64,000 nucleotides of DNA from an uncultured Bacteroides sp. (GTDB lineage Bacteria > Bacteroidota > Bacteroidia > Bacteroidales > Bacteroidaceae). Where the stretch lies: positions 1 to 64,000 of the forward strand of contig UQTJ01000014.1 in assembly GCA_900544075.1 (NCBI GenBank). The letters run 5' to 3'. Shown one piece after another: positions 62,397 through 64,000 of this stretch; position 1 is the first letter of the stretch; the number at the start of each line of letters is the position of its first letter. Made by a program: the position numbers and the translations under genes. The notes below the pieces were generated by a model. It did no database searches and was not told the origin of the DNA. It saw nothing but the letters and a program-made list of their open reading frames with translations.

Positions 62397-63764
62397 ATGG
62401 AAATAAAGAAATACATAGAAGAAAACGAACAGCGTTTCATTGACGAGCTTTTCAGTCTGATACGCATACCGAGCATCAGCGCCTTGCCACAGCACAAGGA
62501 AGACATGTTAGCATGTGCCGAAAGATGGAGACAGCTACTCATCGAAGCCGGTGCAGACGAGGCTATAATCATGCCTTCGCAGGGCAACCCTTTAGTTTAT
62601 GCTGAAAAGAGAGTTAACCCGGACGCTCCTACCGTATTGATATACTCCCACTACGACGTTATGCCGGCCGAACCGCTTGAACTTTGGAAAAGCAATCCGT
62701 TTGAGCCGGAAATCAGAGACGGACATATCTGGGCAAGAGGTGCCGACGATGATAAAGGTCAGGCAATGATACAGGCTAAAGCATTCGAATATATGGTACG
62801 TGAAGGACTTCTGAAACATAACGTAAAATTCATATTCGAAGGAGAAGAAGAAATAGGTTCTCCAAGTCTGAATGCCTTCCTGCAAGAACACAAGGAGCTG
62901 CTCAAAGCAGATGTTATCCTCGTATCGGACACAAGTATGCTTGGCAAAGACCTTCCGTCGCTCACCACCGGTCTGCGCGGACTGGCTTACTGGGAAATCG
63001 AGGTTACAGGTCCTAACCGCGACCTTCACTCCGGACACTTCGGCGGTGCAGTGGCAAACCCTATCAACACTCTGTGCAGTATGATAGACAAGATAACCGA
63101 TGCCGACGGACGAATCACCATCCCTCATTTCTACAACGATGTAGAAGAAGTACCGGCAGAAGAACGCAGCATGATAGCAAGCATCCCGTTCGATGAAGGA
63201 AAATATATGGAAGCCATTGGAGTGAAAGCACTGAAAGGAGAAAAAGGCTATTCAACACTGGAACGTAACAGCTGCCGCCCTTCATTCGACGTGTGCGGAA
63301 TATGGGGTGGATATACAGGTAATGGCTCAAAGACCGTACTCCCATCAAAAGCATATGCTAAGGTATCCTGCCGACTTGTACCTCACCAGAACCATGAAAA
63401 GATTTCCAGACTCTTTGTGGATTATATCAACGAAATAGCTCCTGAATACGTTCAGGTAAAGGTAATTCCTATGCACGGTGGCGAAGGCTACGTATGCCCT
63501 ATCACCCTTCCTGCATATAAGGCTGCCGAAAAGGGATTTGAGAAAGCATTCGGAAAGAAACCATTGGCAGTGCGCCGCGGAGGAAGTATTCCTATCATAA
63601 GCGATTTCGAACAGATACTTGGAATAAAGACAGTGCTGATGGGATTCGGACTTGAAAGCAATGCCATACATTCTCCTAACGAAAACTTCCCACTCGATAT
63701 TTTCCGCAAGGGAATAGAAGCCGTAGTTGAGTTCCATAAGGAATATGACAATATACAGAACTGA
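62397..63764 (+). CDS. M20 family dipeptidase / metallopeptidase
   Basis: The start at ATG 62397 (MEIKKYIEENEQRFID) is used; a longer frame reaches back into aroC. The 455-residue product carries the M20 metal site: YSHYDVMPAEPLELW (about 80-94), ARGADDDKGQAMI (about 113-125), FEGEEEIGSPSL (about 144-155) and the C-terminal NAIHSPNE. It is a cytoplasmic peptidase for di- or tripeptides; specificity is not predictable. It lies 2 nt after aroC. Confidence 0.93.
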   Translation: MEIKKYIEENEQRFIDELFSLIRIPSISALPQHKEDMLACAERWRQLLIEAGADEAIIMPSQGNPLVYAEKRVNPDAPTVLIYSHYDVMPAEPLELWKSNPFEPEIRDGHIWARGADDDKGQAMIQAKAFEYMVREGLLKHNVKFIFEGEEEIGSPSLNAFLQEHKELLKADVILVSDTSMLGKDLPSLTTGLRGLAYWEIEVTGPNRDLHSGHFGGAVANPINTLCSMIDKITDADGRITIPHFYNDVEEVPAEERSMIASIPFDEGKYMEAIGVKALKGEKGYSTLERNSCRPSFDVCGIWGGYTGNGSKTVLPSKAYAKVSCRLVPHQNHEKISRLFVDYINEIAPEYVQVKVIPMHGGEGYVCPITLPAYKAAEKGFEKAFGKKPLAVRRGGSIPIISDFEQILGIKTVLMGFGLESNAIHSPNENFPLDIFRKGIEAVVEFHKEYDNIQN

Positions 63765-63791
63765 TATTACAGACAGAATAATACATTCATT

Positions 63792-63831
63792 AAGGTCGGA
63801 TTTTCCCATAAGTCCGGCCTTTATTGTTTCT
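63792..63831 (+). terminator. Terminator of the aroC-peptidase unit
   Basis: AAGGTCGGA (63792-63800) pairs with TCCGGCCTT (63823-63831) with one G-U pair, then T-rich sequence. Confidence 0.82.
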
Positions 63832-63857
63832 CTTGCACACACGCCACGTACGGACAT

Positions 63858-63919
63858 AAAAAAAGGAGTACCGCTGTACTCCAACCTTTATTAACCTTAA
63901 ATCTAATACTATGAAAAAC
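63858..63919 (-). ncRNA. Candidate short sRNA at the right edge
   Basis: A minus-strand unit of about 62 nt has a strong promoter (63926-63956) and a compact terminator: GGAGTA (63882-63877) pairs with TACTCC (63870-63865), followed by seven or more T. No gene lies downstream in the same direction, so it is not a leader. The core (TAGTATTAGATTTAAGG) looks familiar to me as a recurring Bacteroides intergenic element, but I cannot name it. Confidence 0.65.
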
Positions 63920-63925
63920 ACGATG

Positions 63926-63956
63926 CAAAGGTAAGGACTTTATTGTAATCTGCAAA
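63926..63956 (-). promoter_or_regulatory. Promoter of the right-edge sRNA
   Basis: The minus strand has TACCTTTG at 63933-63926 (-7) and TTTG at 63956-63953 (-33), with a 19-nt spacer, matching the consensus fully. Confidence 0.8.
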
Positions 63957-64000
63957 CTTTATCACGAAAATTGCATGTTTTATAACATGATTTACGGTGG

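Noticed and set aside
63911..63934. Seven-codon leader peptide (MKNTMQR)
   Set aside because: It falls on the opposite strand of the promoter and core of the candidate sRNA, with no gene downstream in its direction within the window.

Overview
The window is chromosomal DNA from a member of the Bacteroidales, most likely a gut Bacteroides/Phocaeicola-type organism. The evidence is the Bacteroidetes promoter signature (TAnnTTTG near -7, TTTG near -33) ahead of many genes, the lack of obvious Shine-Dalgarno sites, a fimbrillin-like lipoprotein, a one-protein hybrid two-component system, a PCMD-domain protein, DUF4924, and a structured RNA next to rplT that fits the Bacteroidales-1/6S-like RNA. 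The species cannot be fixed from the sequence alone.

Region 1 (about 1-8.3 kb) is an AT-rich accessory segment that looks like a defence island. A HEPN-type Abi_2 (AbiD/AbiF-like) protein on the minus strand is separated by a 425-bp gap from a plus-strand four-gene operon. The gap holds a strikingly base-paired rod of about 120 nt, a good candidate for the non-coding RNA partner reported for AbiF toxin-antitoxin systems. The operon encodes a DUF1848 protein with a C-terminal Cx3Cx2C cluster, a 1530-aa fusion of a methyltransferase-like module to a RecQ-type helicase, a coiled-coil membrane-anchored small protein and an NTF2/SnoaL-like small protein. The first two genes overlap by ATGA and the third follows after 1 nt. 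This is the most likely place for an undescribed system.

Region 2 (8.4-33.5 kb) is core metabolism and envelope: xanthine salvage (xpt, NCS2 permease), a fimbrillin-like lipoprotein, alkaline phosphatase, an HhH protein, an NSS transporter, VanZ, ROK glucokinase, a five-gene MacAB-TolC-like efflux operon, CvfB, a LolD-like ATPase, TcdA, a CPA2 antiporter, asd, a TPR histidine kinase/LytTR pair and cdsA. Region 3 (33.5-56.7 kb) holds ftsH, rsfS, two tRNA-Gln(CUG) genes, a pair of half-size chromate transporters, an orphan hybrid two-component regulator, purL with a long leader, LysE-DUF4924-rfbD-prfC, the 6S-like RNA, thrS-infC-rpmI-rplT, a TPR protein, def and ruvX. Region 4 (56.7-64 kb) holds PCMD and SPOR proteins, a YtxH/holin-like/small-protein cluster, LemA-TPM, aroC, an M20 peptidase and a probable short sRNA at the right edge.

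A feature that runs through the whole window is a set of intergenic phased repeats. Three arrays have a 22-bp period with a palindrome in each unit (8.36, 29.6 and 61.15 kb). Three have an 11-bp period with inverted arms (13.07, 37.08 and 49.7 kb). Several have a 7- or 8-bp period, some with inverted arms (9.84, 20.18, 24.73, 37.70 and 47.98 kb). No rRNA operon, CRISPR array or intact insertion sequence was seen.
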